Part shown: positions 5,515 through 6,641 of the stretch, in pieces
Numbering within the stretch: position 1 is the first letter of the stretch
How the letters are laid out: each line of letters starts with the position of its first letter
NCBI GenBank assembly: GCA_028697695.1
Contig: JAQVEI010000137.1
Location: 1 to 6,641, forward strand
DNA: 6,641 bases
Direction: 5' to 3'
DNA from: Lentimicrobiaceae bacterium
GTDB taxonomy: Bacteria; Bacteroidota; Bacteroidia; Bacteroidales; Lentimicrobiaceae
Notes under the pieces: generated by a model
Seen by the model: only the letters and a program-made list of their open reading frames with translations
Told to the model about the DNA's origin: nothing
Databases searched by the model: none
Program-made: the position numbers and the translations under genes

Positions 5515-6641
5515 ATGAAAATATCTTGTTTCCTTTTTATAATATTTTTTATCACTTCCTGCAAAAGTTCTGATAATGAAATCATTCAAATTGATTTAGG
5601 CAAGACTGCTGGCCATGAAATCACATTATCTTCATTAGCCGATGAAATAACTTATGTCCCTTTGGATAACAGTTATACTATGAGTATCTACTTTCAGAGG
5701 ACCGAAATAATCAATGATACGATTTATCTCAACGAGAAAGATAACGGGATGTTTGCACTGGATAAGTCAGGCAAAATGGTAAGAATGTATGGAAAACGGG
5801 GACGCGGCCCCGGGGAATATATTTTAGGTTTCAGATACGCCATTGACCAGGATGGTCGGATCCTATACCTGCTTGACAAAAAGAAAATACTGAAATTTTC
5901 TTTGGATGGATCCTACCTTGGGGACATATCTCTCGAAAAATATCCCGGGCATTTCTCTGAGATCAGATTCCGGGATTCAAAATTAGTAGTTTTCGAGTAT
6001 ATTTCTTTTGGAGAAGCAGTCTATGATTGGATCGTGATTGATACTGCAGGTAACCTTATAAAGGAAAAGTATAACTATGTGCCATCATTCAAAACTAACT
6101 ATGGTTCACCCGGAGGTGTGTATGAATATGGAGACAAGATTTATTACTGGAACAGCATTAATGACACAGTTTTTTCGATTTCTCAGGATTTGAATTACCA
6201 GGCATCTTTTCTTTTTGAACCTTCGGATCTCAGATCGCCCAAATATGACCATACTATGGAAGTCGATGATTTTAATAGATATATTAACCTTTCAACTGTT
6301 CTTGAGTCGGATTCATTTATTATACTAAGATATTTCTTTGAAAAATCAATAATGCTATTTGTTGACAAAAGTACCGGGCAATTATTCAAAGCAACCTGGA
6401 ATATTAATGAGGGTGGATTAATCAATGATTTGGACGGGGGAGCATCCTTTGAGCCCAAACACTATTTTAAGAAAGAGGGTAGGGAGTATTTGGTAGGTTA
6501 CACGCAGGCAACAGACATAATTTCACGGGTTCACTCCGATGATTTTAAGAACTATACTCCAAAATACCCAGACGGGAAGGAGGCTTTAAAAAGTTTAGCC
6601 GAAAATTTGAAAGAAACAGATAATACATTGCTAACTATAGT
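5515..6641 (+). CDS. 6-bladed beta-propeller lipoprotein, right end cut by the window
   Basis: The frame is open from ATG 5515 to the right edge: 375 codons and two extra bases, with no stop. It starts with a lipoprotein signal peptide ending in FFITSC (lipobox Cys 16), then KSSDNE, an acidic patch after the Cys that faintly recalls surface-export signals. Family marks are GKRGRGPGEY at 93-102, NDLDGG at 304-309 and regular strand-turn repeats such as ILKFSLDGSYLGDISL. The last visible residues, ETDNTLLTI, match the end of the other propeller proteins here, so only a few residues should be missing. Both this protein and the one at 1344-2498 have the GRGPGE and NDxDGG motifs at similar spacing, but the sequences are otherwise diverged, pointing to old paralogues. 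No SD precedes the start; a weak TACTATTG at 5481-5488 is the nearest -7-like match. Function unknown; ligand or peptide binding at the cell surface is a guess. Confidence 0.85.
   Translation, partial: MKISCFLFIIFFITSCKSSDNEIIQIDLGKTAGHEITLSSLADEITYVPLDNSYTMSIYFQRTEIINDTIYLNEKDNGMFALDKSGKMVRMYGKRGRGPGEYILGFRYAIDQDGRILYLLDKKKILKFSLDGSYLGDISLEKYPGHFSEIRFRDSKLVVFEYISFGEAVYDWIVIDTAGNLIKEKYNYVPSFKTNYGSPGGVYEYGDKIYYWNSINDTVFSISQDLNYQASFLFEPSDLRSPKYDHTMEVDDFNRYINLSTVLESDSFIILRYFFEKSIMLFVDKSTGQLFKATWNINEGGLINDLDGGASFEPKHYFKKEGREYLVGYTQATDIISRVHSDDFKNYTPKYPDGKEALKSLAENLKETDNTLLTI

Noticed and set aside
6195..6458. Reverse-strand frame of 87 codons
   Set aside because: It lies wholly inside the propeller lipoprotein that begins at 5515, including its NDLDGG motif region.

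Overview
The window looks like chromosomal accessory DNA from a member of the Bacteroidota. It is AT-rich. Most starts lack a Shine-Dalgarno sequence. Several possible promoters resemble the phylum's -33 TTTG / -7 TAnnTTTG pattern. The gene content is also typical of that phylum: 6-bladed beta-propeller lipoproteins, a VKOR-thioredoxin fusion with a C39-like domain, and a short peptide with a double-glycine leader. All recognised genes are on the + strand. No rRNA, tRNA, CRISPR array, transposase or integrase was seen.

Left part (1-1165): the tail of a probable beta-propeller protein overlaps by one base a membrane-anchored thioredoxin-like protein with a CTPC motif. A possible promoter and a 67-residue helix-turn-helix protein follow.

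Middle (1163-3136): a complete beta-propeller lipoprotein gene lies between two diverged copies of a segment of about 78 bp. Each copy carries a -7-like promoter element, a leader and a start codon. The right copy leads into an RND efflux periplasmic adaptor that is broken by an in-frame stop, and most of the adaptor is missing. The left copy leads only to a 15-codon stub, so it looks like a promoter and leader separated from its gene.

Right part (3140-6641): after a control region with tandem TCCCGATAAT decamers comes a 546-residue membrane protein. It joins a C39-peptidase-like domain (catalytic residues apparently missing), a VKOR domain and a thioredoxin-like domain. A structured gap of 135 nt then leads to a cysteine-containing peptide with a GG leader. 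A near-perfect 18-bp hairpin follows, then another beta-propeller lipoprotein that runs off the right edge.

The most coherent reading is a small secreted-peptide system. The peptide would be recognised through its GG leader, its four core cysteines would be oxidised by the VKOR-thioredoxin protein, and it would be exported by a peptidase/ABC exporter that is not in this window. The propeller lipoproteins and the membrane thioredoxin-like protein are repeated companions whose role cannot be read from the sequence. The assembly of parts is inference; the domain motifs and hairpins are visible directly.
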